From the NCBI RefSeq assembly GCF_029784135.1, contig NC_073746.1:102750515-102814514 (forward strand): a DNA stretch of 64,000 nt, given 5' to 3'. A program made the position numbers and the translations under genes. Every line of letters starts with the position of its first letter. The stretch's first letter is position 1. Under the pieces are notes generated by a model, which did not search any database, was not told the origin of the DNA, and saw nothing but the letters and a program-made list of their open reading frames with translations. Of this stretch, positions 23,001-34,911 are shown piece by piece. This stretch comes from Toxorhynchites rutilus septentrionalis (taxonomy: Eukaryota; Arthropoda; Insecta; Diptera; Culicidae).

Positions 23001-24530
23001 ATTAAAATTTTTTGGCAAACACTGAAGCAAAATGGGAAAATCGGAAACATTTGAGTTTATGAAGTATTTTTTGGATATGACTAAGAATAACCCACTTAAA
23101 AACCACTAACTTGAAGTTTTTCACCTCTAAAATGTTACTTATATCTACTAATATGGAAGTTCCACAAATATATTCTGTATAAAATTTTCTCATCATTCAA
23201 ATGGAAACAACAGAATGGTCCTACGTAGCGTAATTATTGAATTAGAGCCAGTTTAAGGCAAACAGAGTTCGGAGCAGAGAAAAAATTCAATAATTCGATC
23301 ATTGTTGAAATTCGAATATATGCGTAGAAGGTTTTTTCCATCAAATATGATCATTTATCACTTTCTGAAAGAATTCGGATTTTTTTTATGTGAGAAAGGT
23401 ATTTTATGACTTTAAGAGGAAGAATGAAAAAATAAATTCTTCTTTCATATTCAAAAAAACGAAACTATGCAAAAACTAATTGATAGGCATGAGAATAGGT
23501 TGTAAACTATATATGATACCGTTATGCTACCGATTATCATTTATTTAATACTGATTAGGGTGGCTTTTGACAGGCCAAAGCGCAAAGCCATGACATTACA
23601 GCACGTGTGCTCAAACAGAGAATGAAGTCTTTAATGGGCATATCACGTATTTGGTCCCACACGTTGCTGGATGTATTCGGTTGAATGTCCAAAGCGTGAT
23701 TTGACAAAATACACCCTGAGGAAATCGTGTAATTTTCTCGGGAACTTCAGATCCGTCTACTGATCCATATTCGAACTGATCGAATTTTTTTCTTCTGTAA
23801 TCCGTTCGAGTTCGAGTTGTGCAAATGTGGCAACAGACGACAATTTTAACAATTTAAAATTGTTTTTGGTTCCGGAAGTAGAGTAAAGAAGAGTAAATTG
23901 ATCCACAAATACGTATGAATTATTTAACGTTTGTTTTACGTCAAGGCAATGTTACCACAAGTGCATGAATTTGAGTAAAACGGATTTCAGAATGCAAAAT
24001 TCGATTTAGAATTGTGAAATCCAATCGACTCTCAAACCCATCGGATTTGAAATATGGGTGACTGTTGGATTTTTTAACAACCATGATTCATGACCCATGC
24101 GATTATCTGGAGCTTTTAGCGCGTTGCTTGCCAGATGGAAGATATACAAAGTGTTTCCCTAAGGAGTTCTCCAACGACACAATCACAAGTGTGGGCGAAT
24201 GTCCTACGCATAGGTGTCCAAATGACCCGACGAGGTACACCATAGATGCTTGATTGGCCGGATATTTCTGAATTACTGCGCACCTACATGGTACTGTGAC
24301 ATTTTTCTTCTCAATAGAACCCAATAGTTACGAACTATTCAGGTTTGTTTATTGAATCGACAATGCGCACCATTATTTCTATTTTATCGATCACGTACGA
24401 TTTAATTTATAGATTGTAAAAACATTCAAATTAACTTATAGTAAATTAGATATTTTTTATATATTAATCAGAACACTCACTGAAAATAGTTTATATGGCA
24501 GAACAACGATTGCCGGGTCAGCTAGTATAT
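23000..24530. other. Unassigned stretch ending in a GCCGGGTCAGCTAGTA terminus
   Basis: No gene is recognised. The end TGCCGGGTCAGCTAGTA at about 24514-24530 recurs at about 24578-24594, and in inverse form, ACTAGCTGACCCGACAAA, at about 35648. This is the sort of terminal sequence shared by a dispersed insect repeat. The left boundary of the repeat here is not resolved. Confidence 0.4.
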
Positions 24531-24608
24531 GTACAAAAACAAATAAAAAATGTTTTTTTAACTCGGGTGTTTTTTTGCCGGGTCAGCTAGTATCCCATAA
24601 ATTAATTA

Positions 24609-24759
24609 CCGTCAACTCTGCCTAACTCGATGTTCTATAACACTAACTCGATACATTTCATGGTACCTTTGATTGATTTTACGAGCATTGTTCTCTCCAT
24701 AACTTGATACCTCCCTAACTTGATGGTCTCTTGGATATCGAGTTAGGGAGAGTTGACTG
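24609..24759. mobile_element. Short TA-flanked MITE
   Basis: Inverted ends CCGTCAACTCTGCCTAACTC and, read inward from the right, CAGTCAACTCTCCCTAACTC, flanked by TA at 24607-24608 and 24760-24761. The 151-bp element carries internal repeats of (C/A)TAACT(C/T)GAT. It has no coding capacity. TA targets suggest mobilisation by a Tc1/mariner-type transposase. Confidence 0.8.
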
Positions 24760-24761
24760 TA

Positions 24762-26460
24762 GATTGAACTAAGGTAATTCGTCCTTAATGAAAAAAAACA
24801 AAAAAATAATTCGGTAATGTGCTTCTATGAAAAAGATATTGTTTCGACATTTAGCTAAAGATCTGAGAAAGACATATCGATCGTACTAAACATACCTAGA
24901 ATGTGCCAAAATTATCCTAGTCGAACTACCATCGATTGATGCACATATAGAATGTGTTACATTGAATGATGTAGCATCATGAAATTTTAGAATCTGAGCA
25001 ATCCACACTTCAACATTTTGATAGTCGATGAACAAGGTTCATATTTACACCGAAAAACTGGGCTTCCATTCCAGAGAATGTTTTCTTTTTTCCAAAATAA
25101 GAATAAAAATTATTATTTTTTTGTTAACCATTATTCATAATTATAACAAAATTCAATACATAATGAGTAAACTGACAAACCAGTCTTAGGGAGAAAGCCC
25201 CTTCTATGTCCTTTTTTTTTAGCATGCCCAAGTAAATAGGTGTCAACAACCTTGGATGACGCTTGGGGTACCGCCGAATTGCAACAAAAATTCTGCACAT
25301 TCTAAATGCATATTTACTCAGTCGCCCCTCTCTCCCTTTCGCCTCCTGTACGCATCGCACATGGGCATAGCAACATATGCCATTCATCGTAATGAGCACC
25401 GAGCAGCACAGAAGTAATCACGTTGTTTGTCTGCAGAGGCACACAATTGGAAGTTTTTCTCTCGTGTTCTTTTTGAGAGAACTGTGCTCCCCTTCTAGTC
25501 AACGACACACATATACACCATCTCTCGGCCAAAAACAACCACGTCCAATGGAAGAAAAACCATGACTCATTCGGTTTTCCTGCCACACTCGCTGCGCTCT
25601 ACACACCGTTCATCCTGATCTTTTGGTCCTATCGTTGGGAAATTAAGTTTTTCGGATGTTTTTATTTCTACATTGCCCACCCCATCACCCAGCTCCTCCC
25701 TGGCAGCAGATCGATTCCGATGGATGGTTATCTACTCTGACATCTTTTTTTTATCTTCGCCCATAAATATGTTGCTAAGGATGCACATATATACGACGAA
25801 GCTCCCCATTACGGACGGCTATGGATCCGCTATCGAAAGAGCAACGCAACAGCGCAGCGACCAGATCGAGATGACGATTCATCGCTGCTGGGTATGGCGG
25901 CGGCGGAAGCTGTTGCTCTCCCCCGCCGCCTGGTGTGAGAGATGGATGCAGAGAAAGTGCTCCACCGCAATTCGACATACACATTTTATATACCGTGTGT
26001 TTTATGTTTCAATTTCCAATAGGTGATAAGCTTCTGCCTTTTTGCGATGGTTGGATGGTGGTAACTGACGATGCTACTTCTGCTGTTGCTATTGATGCTG
26101 CTACTCCAAGTTTTATGGCATATGGTCGGCTTTTGTCGGTGATGCTATCAAGCACTTGTCAACTCGGAAAGCTTTGGATGGTTTTATGCGATGGTGGTGG
26201 TATATACGGCGTGTTCACGTACTTGACGTTGTATAGCTTATTTTCGTTGCCTGTTTTTCCATTTAGCCTTTTTTAACACATTAGCCGCATATATTAGGCC
26301 ACATTGGACGAGAGACGAGAGTTTGTAAATTTTAGTAGTTGTTGTTGTGACTGTCGTAATTATAATTTATCCAGGTGATACATTCGAGGTTTAACACTAT
26401 TCCCACCGAAGGTGTCAAAAAAAGTCACCTTAGACACGAAGTGACATCTATTCCTTTAAA
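24762..26460. other. Unassigned stretch, mixed composition
   Basis: 25580-26280 is less AT-rich and not repeated elsewhere in the window. Open frames on both strands overlap and show no family motif. It could be host regulatory or UTR sequence. Nothing firmer can be said. Confidence 0.35.
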
Positions 26461-26590
26461 ATTACATGGGCTGAAAAGACCCGCGATTTTTTCAACAGAT
26501 GGCGCCATTAAAAAATGAACAAGATTCATTTCGAGAGGTTCATCTATCACTGTCACTAGCTTATCGTATTCAATCGTATTCGAGCATTGT

Positions 26591-28385
26591 TTGTTGATGG
26601 GAAAAAAAACTCCTGAACAATCAATACAGTGGTTGAAGAAATGTTATTCCACTTCAGAACAACAGTTTATTGGTGGTTTAGTGAATTTAAAATGGGTCGT
26701 ACAAGTACCCATCTCTGGAAGGCCAGAAGAGGCTACGAATCCAGAAATCGTAAAACAAGCGCATCGACTCGTTTTGAACGATCATAGAGAGGAGTTACGC
26801 AAGTGAACTGAGGCTGTAGGCTAGGGTGCCAACGAATGTATGGGGAAAAAATCGACCCTAAAATTTCAAAAAGTTACCCTATACAAAATGTTTACCACCT
26901 TGAAAAAACACCCTATGCCAAATATCAGCTCAATCGGACTTAAGGGAGAGTGGCGCAAAGCGGTCAATGTTTGAGTTTTTTTGAAAATCGAAAAATAACC
27001 CAAGGGGGGAGGTAAAGAAAATCAAGGTTTTCGAAAAAAATGTTGTTGCCAAATGTCTTAAAATTGCATGAAAAGTCGAGATCTAGTGTCATCTCGAAAA
27101 AAAAAAATCGACACTCCGGGATATAGTTTTTTTTTCGGAATACGAGACGAAACGTATGGTTTTAAGTGCCAGTAAAAATAATTATCTCGATTTTTCATCC
27201 GGAACTTGTTGCGAAATGTTGATTTGCACGATAATATATCCTATGCAAAATATTAACTCATTCGAACTTCATTTATTAGTGTTGCAGACGTTAAAGTTTG
27301 AGTTTTTTGAAAACCGAAAAATCACCGAAAATCGGGGTTTTCAAAATAAATCTTTTTGATGCCAAACGTCTTAAAATTGCATGACACATCGAGATTTACG
27401 GCTGTAAAATTTTTTGTCATAAAACGACTTTTCAGACGGAAAAACGACCAAGCGCAAAAAAAATTTTTTTTTACAGATAACAGGAAATCTCGACGAATAA
27501 TGCAATTTTAAGACATTTGGCACTAACAAATTTTTTTGAAAACCCCGATTTTCGGTGATCTTTCGTTTTTCAAAAAAAAAACTCAATTTTTTACTCAATT
27601 GAAGTTCGAATGAGCTAATATTTTGCAAAGAATGTGTATTATCGTGCAAATCAACATTTCGCAGCAAGTTCCGAATGAAAAATCGAGATAACAATTTTTA
27701 CTGGTACCCAAAACTATACATTTCGTTTCGTATTCTGAAAAAAAGTCCCAGAGTCGATATTTGACAAAAAAAAAATCGAGATGACACTAGATCTCGACGT
27801 TTCATGCAATTTTAAGACATTTGGCATAAAAAAAATTTTTTTTTGAAAACCCCGATTTCCTTTACTCCCCCTTGGGTGATTCTTCGATTTTTAAAAATCT
27901 CAAATTTTGACCGCTTTGCGCCACCTTAAGTCCGATTGAGCTAATATTTGGCATACGGTATTTTTTTTCGAGGTGGTGGACATTTATTATGAGATAACTT
28001 TTTGAAATTAGAGATGACCATTTTCATTGGCACAAAAAAATTTCAAAAGAACGAGTGGGATACATTTTGTACGACATATTGGACATGGAAAAGCTGTCCG
28101 CGCAATGGGTGCCGCGTTTGCTGACCGTCGACCAAAAACAGCGGCGCGTTGATGATTCAACAGCCAGTTTGGCGTTGTTGAAGCGTAATCGAGTGGACTT
28201 CTTTCGACGTTTTGTGACAATGGATGAAACTTGGATCGATTACCACGCTTCTGAGTCCAAAAGGTAATCTACAAAGTGGCATATTTCGAAGAGGTCAACG
28301 TTTTGTACTACAGTAAGGGAATCGAAATGTTGGAAACTCGCTATACCAAGTGTCTTGCGCTACAAGGAAACTATGTTGAGGAATC
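26591..28385 (+). pseudogene. mariner transposase, split and deleted
   Basis: 26591-26806 holds the N-terminal part (KKTPEQSIQWLKKCYSTS, then SGRPEEATNPEIVKQAHRLV). After the foldback, 28055-28267 continues with ILDMEKLSAQWVPRLLTVDQ, KRNRVDFFRRFVTMDETWID, including the first catalytic Asp in the MDETWI motif. 28270-28385 keeps only the last residues (YFEEVNVLYYSKGIEML-like, ending NYVEE). The central region with the second and third Asp of the DD34D triad is missing. The gene cannot encode an active enzyme. Confidence 0.85.
26824..28036. mobile_element. Foldback element inside the mariner copy
   Basis: The left end GGGTGCCAACGAATG follows TA at 26822-26823. The right end ATTTTCATTGGCAC lies at about 28020-28033 in a decayed flank. 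The arms of roughly 550 bp are inverted copies: AATCGGACTTAAGGGAGAG against CACCTTAAGTCCGATTGAG, and GCGGTCAATGTTTGAG against CTCAAATTTTGACCGC. The same arm sequence occurs at 42668-46027. No coding capacity. Confidence 0.75.
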
Positions 28386-28411
28386 AATACAGCTTTGCCC
28401 AAAAAACGATT

Positions 28412-28947
28412 TTTTTAATCCCAACAGTTTATTTTATTAGGCTCATTTAGCAATTCAGCTGTAACAGAGCCGAATTCATTCGTGTACATTTTTTATCTTA
28501 AGATAACTTTTTGTTGTATATTACACTGTTACCATTTTGAGGCGTAAGAGTATCGCTATCTATTGATAAACATTTGTTTCATCTATAACACAGTAGCCGT
28601 TTAGGCGCAAGAGAATTCCTATTCTATCGATGCACAACACATGTCGCCTTTTTTTTCGGCGTAAGAATATTGCAATTGTTCGAATGTTCACAGTTGGGCT
28701 GTTGACAGCGGGACTGTTGATATGAGGCCTCCTTTGTTGCGTTATTAATAGTGCCCATTACCGATGCAGCAGACCGAAAAAGTGAGCGGTAAGGGACTGG
28801 GATTACCGACACATGATGATTGTTGCGTGGACAGAGTAGCTAGAATAACACACTAAGATGGTCAGTTGAGGGGCCTGAGTTATGAGCTCATGATCGTTCA
28901 CTTAGTAGCGGACACGCAATCAATTAGGCTACGAAGACCCCCCCAAA
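28412..28947 (-). mobile_element. tRNA-derived SINE with LINE-like 3' tail (copy 2)
   Basis: Same family as 22173-22635. On the minus strand it has the GGTCTTCGTAGCC tRNA-like head, box B-like ATGAGCTCATAACTC, and a 3' GGCTC...GAGCC hairpin followed by an AAATAAA-type tail. The target duplication AAAAAACGATT is at 28401-28411 and 28948-28958. It is inserted near the 3' end of the mariner copy, so it is younger than that copy. Length about 536 bp. Confidence 0.85.
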
Positions 28948-29045
28948 AAAAAACGATTGTTTTCATTAAAAATCTCGGGACTTTTCAGCCCATGTAGTAT
29001 CTAAATTTTTTTTTGTCGAGTTTAGTAATTGTGAAAAAAATTATA

Positions 29046-30205
29046 GGAGGTTGTGTTCAAGAAACAACCGCATTGTTGACGTAGAACTACGCTGTTATTT
29101 TATTCAAGTCGCTTGTTTATAACTTCGGATACTATTTTATAATGCAGTAGAATGGTTTGTAGAATCATTTTGTATTGTAGAATCAGTTGACGATAATAGA
29201 TTGACGATTCATTATTACCCTCGCAGAACAATACACTATACAGAGCCATACATTGGTGGCTTGAAGCGACTAGCAATATAAACACTTCTCACCATTTCGC
29301 GCTATTCTCAAAAGAAACGCTTCGCGTTACGCGTTAATATTACTGGCCTCGAAAAAAGTTGCATTGCTCTCTCATGCTCGAGAAAAGCGCAGCTGTCATC
29401 CTTAGTGGAGAATGTATTGCTAATGGCAATCGAAACCGAATAGCATACAAAATTCCAGAACGACATTTACTTTGACTAAATAAACGAAATGAACTCTTTC
29501 TGTTAATATCAATAACCTCGAAAAGAGTAGCATTGCTTCATTTAAATCAAGATTAGCACAAACGCAATCATATTTGAAGGCAGTTTTGCGACTGACACGC
29601 GAACCAAAATAACCCATTACATTCCAGCACGACATTCACGATGGCCTAGCTTGGTATTCCTCTAATAATTATTTGGCGCACAACCTTAACGCCTGCTTTA
29701 CCATAGTGTCAGTTCAATGCATTGATGCAATGTCAAAGGCACCAATAAAGCCCTTATGACGACGGAAAACAAGCGATGTTAACTGCTTGAAGTAACGACA
29801 AAGACAGAATATTTGCCTCAGTAGATATTCATTACTCACACCCTAGCACAAGTATTTTTATGTATGGGAAAATGGGAATGCTTCTAGTTTTCATCAATTA
29901 TTTACACACCAGAGGATTGTACTATATAGCATCAAAAACCAATATTGAGGAATTTCTGATTCGTTTGGTATGTAATTCGTCAAAATCCGTACGCGGCAAA
30001 AATAGTTATCAACGTTAACTTAACCCTTTCAATACGGCAGTGTGCTCCACCGGAGTGCTACCGCTGTACGGAGCACTTAGCCAAAAAGTATGCATATCGC
30101 GCTGGTGTGGTCGAAGTGCAGTACCACTCTAAAGACGACGCGAAAGGGTTAATTTCATCAAAACGTGACCTGTTTTCAAATTTGACGTAGTACTACGTCA
30201 AAAAT
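29046..30205 (-). repeat. Repeat family H, copy H-a
   Basis: The minus-orientation copy starts with AGGAGGTTGTGTTCAAG...AACCGCAT...TTGACGTAGAACTACGC on the left and ends with GACGTAGTACTACGTC at 30184-30199. The right third is homologous to 36800-37070 and 41940-42170. A 125-bp TTAA element sits at 30024-30148. No histone stem-loop or coding relic was seen in this copy. Confidence 0.65.
30024..30148. mobile_element. 125-bp TTAA-flanked MITE
   Basis: Flanked by TTAA at 30020-30023 and 30149-30152, with inverted ends CCCTTTCAATACGGC and CCCTTTCGCGTCGTC (right, read inward). The related H copy at 36990-37010 reads straight through this point (GTTAACTTTATTTCAT), giving an empty site. CCC-starting ends and TTAA targets fit piggyBac-type mobilisation. 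A palindromic centre contains GGAGCAC/GTGCTCC. Confidence 0.8.
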
Positions 30206-32830
30206 ACGATCAATTTGCCCCAGCCAGGGCATGCATTCCTATGTATATTTTTACCGCGATGACACTTCATGTAACGTAACCAGTGAATTTTTTAGAGAAG
30301 CTTTTTTTTTCATTCACGACCCAATTTCATATTCAAGACGGGAGATCGCGCGCGCCTTAGCTCCCAGCAATAAATCTCAATTTAAAGGATTATCAATTCC
30401 ATATTCTATGCGTAGCTTCGTTTTCCGCATCCCCCGGGGTACGCGGACCCATTTCATGCGCGGGGGTATGAGGAGAAAACTTCTTTGCTATTATTGATAA
30501 ATGATTGCTAAAAGCAAGTCTGCTGTTTTCAAGTTTAGTTCTCGACCGCAGTTATTTATTGGCTATGGCGGGCTAGCAAGAGATAGTCTCGGGGATGAAT
30601 AAAAATAATAGATGGCCTAAACAAACGGCATTATTCCACCGTGAATATAGCCCTTAATTGACTCAACTTTTTTCGTTTTAAATGAGACCGGTATTGCCCA
30701 CGGAATTGTAGCAACGCAATGCTTCTCCATTGTTCCATCACTCCCAATCCCTCCAACTGAAATGTGGTTGAGCAGTGTTTACCCGGCAGTGAACGATCCT
30801 GTGTAAACAAATGCCGCCCGGAACGGACGGAAGATGACGATTCCGGGGTGAAAGTGGTTTATAATGAGATTTTATCAAATCAATTAAAATCCTGAAACCT
30901 GAAAATAACTTTATCCGGTTATATGGCTCTTCGGTGCGGTGGTGTGCATTGGGTCGTTTATCCTTTTATAAACTCCTATCTTTTGGTAGCAAAACGAGCG
31001 ATGAAGTGATAATGAATGGAATAAATGAATTAGAGGGCTGATTGTCCTGCGTGGTGGTTTATGGCAATCGTTTGGGGGCGGGATAACATTGGGGGACGAG
31101 GTAGACGAAAAGGTTTTGCTATTCTTCATTTGTGAAATTTATAAACAGGACGAAGCTGGATAGGAGTTTGAAAAGGTGCCTGAAGATATATTGTCTGTGG
31201 AGATAAACTTCATACTTGTGGATCACCCGATATGACAAGTTAATATTTCGTAGAAACTTAACGATTTTAGTGAGAAAATTATAATTTGGTTCATTGGAGC
31301 TTCATGATGTCGATAGATGATAATTATAACATTTATCGGATCATGATCGATGGAAAAGATTTCAGATGTATTTTCAATTGAAAACGAGGTTTTTAGGTTT
31401 TTAAAGCCTTTTACCGGGGTCTAGTTCGATTTCAAGCATACTCGGGAAGCCCATACCGGGCATCTGAATAGAAACATATGAATTCTTTCCATAATTTTAA
31501 TATTTTGCTGTTATTTTATATTTGTTTATACGTCAAGAATTTCTTGTGGTTCAGCGGCATCAGTGCTAATCATGTAAATTGGAGCGGTAGTTTTACTACT
31601 ACACAGGGTATCAGTTAAGTTTCGGGAATGATAATGAAGGTGCGCAAATTATTTTAATGTTTGTTTATTTTATTACTCAAAGTAGTTTCCATTAGCTTTA
31701 ATATACTTTTTTATATCAATTTAATAGTCTTTCAAGTGCACATTCTAGCTCACTTTCAGGAATGGCATCCAACGCTACTTTTGGATTGTAATATCATGAT
31801 CGAATTTAGTGGATTCTGGCAATAAATTGCTTCAAAACTTCGAGATAATATCGACCGTAGCTCTTCTTGAACGACGGGTTCGGACCGTTACAGAGATCTC
31901 AGACGACGTTTTGCACGACGAAGCAAATACAAATGAAACTTTTGTGGTGGTGCTGGATTCATTAAACACCGGATGGTGTGACATTATGGATTGATTTCAT
32001 CTATTGGATCCATGTGCTTCTCCAATTTGGTTTAGGTTTTCGTATTCGTTCAACAGACGACAGTGAGTCTCTTAAGTGGTTTTTTATCTGGCTCATGTCT
32101 TCTTTCAAGGTACAAAAAGCAGCCTTCGGTGACTGAACGGGATTCCCCAAGAGTAACGAGCAGAAATCATTGATCTTCACATATATCTTTTTTAGTCGAT
32201 AGCTTAGAGCAGTGCTCAACAACTTCTAACATCCAGAACTTCTGGAGTGCTGGTTTCAGATTCCGGAAACAGTACTTCACTTCAGAAGAATAGTAGAAGG
32301 AATGAAAATCTTCGAACATCTGTACTTCTTCCAAAAAAAAAAACAATAAAATAGGATGCGAAAAAAATGTTTTGTTGACATGAAAAAATATTACTCTAGC
32401 CTCAAATTACTGAATTGTTATATGCTACTTTTACGTACTCTTACTAAACATAGGCTACATAGACTACATATCATCGTCGAATTTCAAAAACCGACCATGA
32501 ACATTTTGTTTATTGGCTCAAAAAAATGGCCTGTGCAAAATTTCCGCTCAATGATTTAGAGGTGCCTCAAAGCACTCAAACCATGTATATGTCCGGAATA
32601 AAAAGCACATCCAGTAGATAATTTGAAATCCGGACGGCGGATCGAAGTAAATGATGAAATCTTTATTGAAGGAGTTGCATAAGTTCGTCCGGAATTCAAA
32701 TCATGAATAAAGAGTGTCCGAATTTAAAATTAAGCCACAATGAAGAAATTTACAAATCTTAAACAAATTTAATATGATTTCGAACATACATGAACGCTTT
32801 CTTATTCTATAGGAACGGTAATTTTTCATG
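30206..32830. other. Unassigned stretch
   Basis: 30600-31150 is non-repetitive and moderately GC-rich, without recognisable exons. 32470-32590 repeats the ACCGACCATG(A/T)ACATTTTG segment of the foldback relic at 21240-21560. No other feature was supported. Confidence 0.35.
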
Positions 32831-32831
32831 C

Positions 32832-33660
32832 TATTTATTTATTTATCAAGATCTTTGACACAAAGTCAGATTGGTTACACTTAATATTATTCTTAAAAAC
32901 TATTCTGTTAACGTCAAAATCAAAATATCTACAAACGTCATTGAAGAGTCTGCAACATCTGTCAAGCGGACTGTTGTAGCCATAGGCTGAACGGTGTCCA
33001 AAAAAAGAAGAGTCTCTGTAAAAATTCCGATGAGCGCACATCTTTGCTCGTACGAAGGCAAGTTGTCAGGACTTGACAATGGAAGACGACGTAGCGCAAA
33101 TGTTACGAATCTTTTTTGAATTCGTTCAATTCGTGAAATGTGGACGTCATGATATGGAGCTCAAATTTGTACTCCAAGAACAAGAACACTACGAACCAAC
33201 GAACAATACAATGTTTTTAGCGCATAAACGTCGTCGAACTGTGCTGTAATGCAGCGTAGCAATCCAGACATAGCGCTAGCTTCCGCGATCAACATGTATA
33301 TGTGTTCGTTGAATCGTAGTTTGCCATCCAACATCAGTCCAAGATCGTGAATAGAATCGACTCTTGCAAGCGTCAACTGGTTCATCGAGTATTCGAATCT
33401 GATCGGCGACTGACCACGGGTGAAGGTGATGATCTTACATTTAGCTGTGTTTACTTACATGCTGTTCATCTGACACCACCTTATTAACCGAACAATATCA
33501 GTTTGAACCTCGCAGCAATCTAGCATCGAGTTGATCGTACGATAAAACTTAAGGTCATCAGCGTATAGTATCTTACAGGAGCTTAAGTGGACACACACGT
33601 CGTTGATGAACAAAATGAAGATCAGAACTGTTTTGCAGTACACCTTTTTTGACGTAGGAT
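32832..33660 (-). pseudogene. Reverse transcriptase fragment of a jockey/CR1-like LINE
   Basis: Minus-strand translation of 33455-33643 gives LFINDVC.HLSSCKILYADDLKF, with the catalytic YADD. 33161-33385 continues after a frameshift with DSIHDLGLMLDGKLRFNEHI and FDDVYALKTLYCSLVRSVL, typical of the thumb region of these LINEs. 32835-33041 carries further remnants in other frames. The 3' end near 32832 has an ATTTATTTATTTAT stretch. The upstream RT blocks and endonuclease are absent. It is a 5'-truncated, broken copy. Confidence 0.75.
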
Positions 33661-34011
33661 TACGTCTTTCGGGAACATATTGGGGTACAAATGGAAAAAC
33701 GAAAATCGATCACGTCGTGTAAAATGTCCAATTTCAAACGCTTACTACTCATTGATTTCATGATGGATTGGTGAGATTTTTACATCAAACGATTCCGGCA
33801 CTCCATAACAATTTTTCACATTGAATAAAATAGTATATATCATGTAACTAACTATCGAACAATTGAAAAATCTCAACCCCTATCCAAACAGAGATACCCA
33901 GTCCTGATTGGTCGAAATTGACGTCATTTATTTTCGCGTCCGATTCGTTCGTTCACCGGCAAGCTGCATGAAAATCGAGTAGGAGGCGCCTACTTCACAC
34001 ATACCAAATGA

Positions 34012-34050
34012 TATAAAAGGAGGGAGTATACGTGGATCTCATCCATTCTA
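34012..34050 (+). promoter_or_regulatory. Core promoter in H-b
   Basis: TATAAAAGG at 34012-34020 is followed about 28-33 bp downstream by CATCCATTCTATTC, a plausible initiator region. An ATTGG box lies about 105 bp upstream at 33907. The order CCAAT, TATA, initiator is typical of insect histone promoters. Activity is inferred only from the motifs. Confidence 0.45.
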
Positions 34051-34616
34051 TTCTTACAACGGACGTGGAACGGACAACAACAAGTGGATAGCAGCAGCAG
34101 TGGAAGCGGCTTTTCTTAAGGCGAGCATCGAAGTTGAGCGGTCAAAATGTGAGCTGCGCCTCCCATCGAGCTTCTATGGCAGCATAAGAAGCGGCAAACA
34201 GTAGCAACGATTGCTGAAACCGTTCTAGTACTTGTGGCAACAGCAAGCATCACGAGCGAAGCGTTTCAGGCACGTTCTCTTCGTCAGAAGTACGAGAACG
34301 TGTTCTTGTCATCGTGAAAGTGCAGCATCGAATCTGAGTGGCCAACAATTGAGCTGTGTCTCACATCGAACTTAAGTGGCAGTAGCAGCAGCAGCGGCGG
34401 TAAACATCGAGGCCTAACAATAACAATCGAGCTGTGTCTCGCATCGGTCCACTACTAGTGGCAACAGCAAACATCATGAGTAGAGAGTTTCAGGCATAAT
34501 CTCTCTCCCTGCTGATGCTGCTCAGTCAGATTTCTCATTCTTATTCGACGCTCAGATCGGTAAACATTTATGTTTTTAGTGTTTCAAGTGTGGTCACATC
34601 AAATCAACATAAACCA

Positions 34617-34735
34617 ACACGACTTCATGCGGCAAGGAAGGCAAAGAAGGATCGAAGAATCGTTCTACATGACAACATCCAGTGTATCATCCGTCGTTTT
34701 GCTCGCTGTGGTGGTGTCAACGAAAACTCTAGAAA
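34617..34735 (+). pseudogene. Histone H4 coding relic
   Basis: Plus-strand translation gives RRIVLHDNIQCIIRRFARCGGV. This lines up with the H4 core around residues 19-47 (RKVLRDNIQ, then AIRRLARRGGVKRIS). The segment corresponding to GITKPA is shortened by four codons. At DNA level ATCCGTCGT.TTGCTCG..GTGGTGGTGTCAA is close to insect H4 coding sequence. Upstream, GGCAAGGAAGGCAAAGAAGG resembles the Gly/Lys-rich N terminus. The rest of H4 after residue about 47 is absent and a stop follows. Histone H4 pairs with H3 in the nucleosome; this fragment cannot make it. Confidence 0.7.
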
Positions 34736-34895
34736 GTTTTAAGCGAGTAAATATGTCGCAATAAATGTTTACGCGATATGAGTGCCGATCCCGTAAACGG
34801 GCATCGGAGCTGAAACAACTTTCTATCACTGATACCGGAAGCTCGATTGTAACACTGGTGAAGTGAACAAAAACTACCCAACAACCAAACCAAAC

Positions 34896-34911
34896 GGCCT
34901 TTTTCAGGGCC
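34896..34911 (+). promoter_or_regulatory. Histone mRNA 3' stem-loop (copy H-b)
   Basis: GGCCTTTTTCAGGGCC forms a six-base-pair stem (one G-T pair) with the loop TTTC. It fits the metazoan histone 3' stem-loop bound by SLBP. It is preceded by CCAAAC and followed about 15 nt later by CAAAGAG, resembling the purine-rich histone downstream element read by U7 snRNP. Its position downstream of the H4 relic makes sense. Confidence 0.75.

Larger units (their letters stand above)
26465..28994 (+). mobile_element. mariner transposon carrying two nested insertions
   Basis: Terminal repeats CATGGGCTGAAAAGACCCGC on the left and CATGGGCTGAAAAGTCCCGA read inward from 28994, flanked by TA at 26463-26464 and 28995-28996. 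Inside are mariner transposase pieces at 26591-26815, 28037-28265 and 28267-28385. A foldback (about 26824-28036) separates the first and second, and a SINE (28412-28947) lies near the right end. Without the insertions the copy would be only about 780 bp, so the transposase gene also has a large internal deletion. Confidence 0.85.

Noticed and set aside
31614..31990. Possible transposon end and reading frame near TTGTTTATTTTATTACTC
   Set aside because: No matching inverted end or transposase motif could be found.
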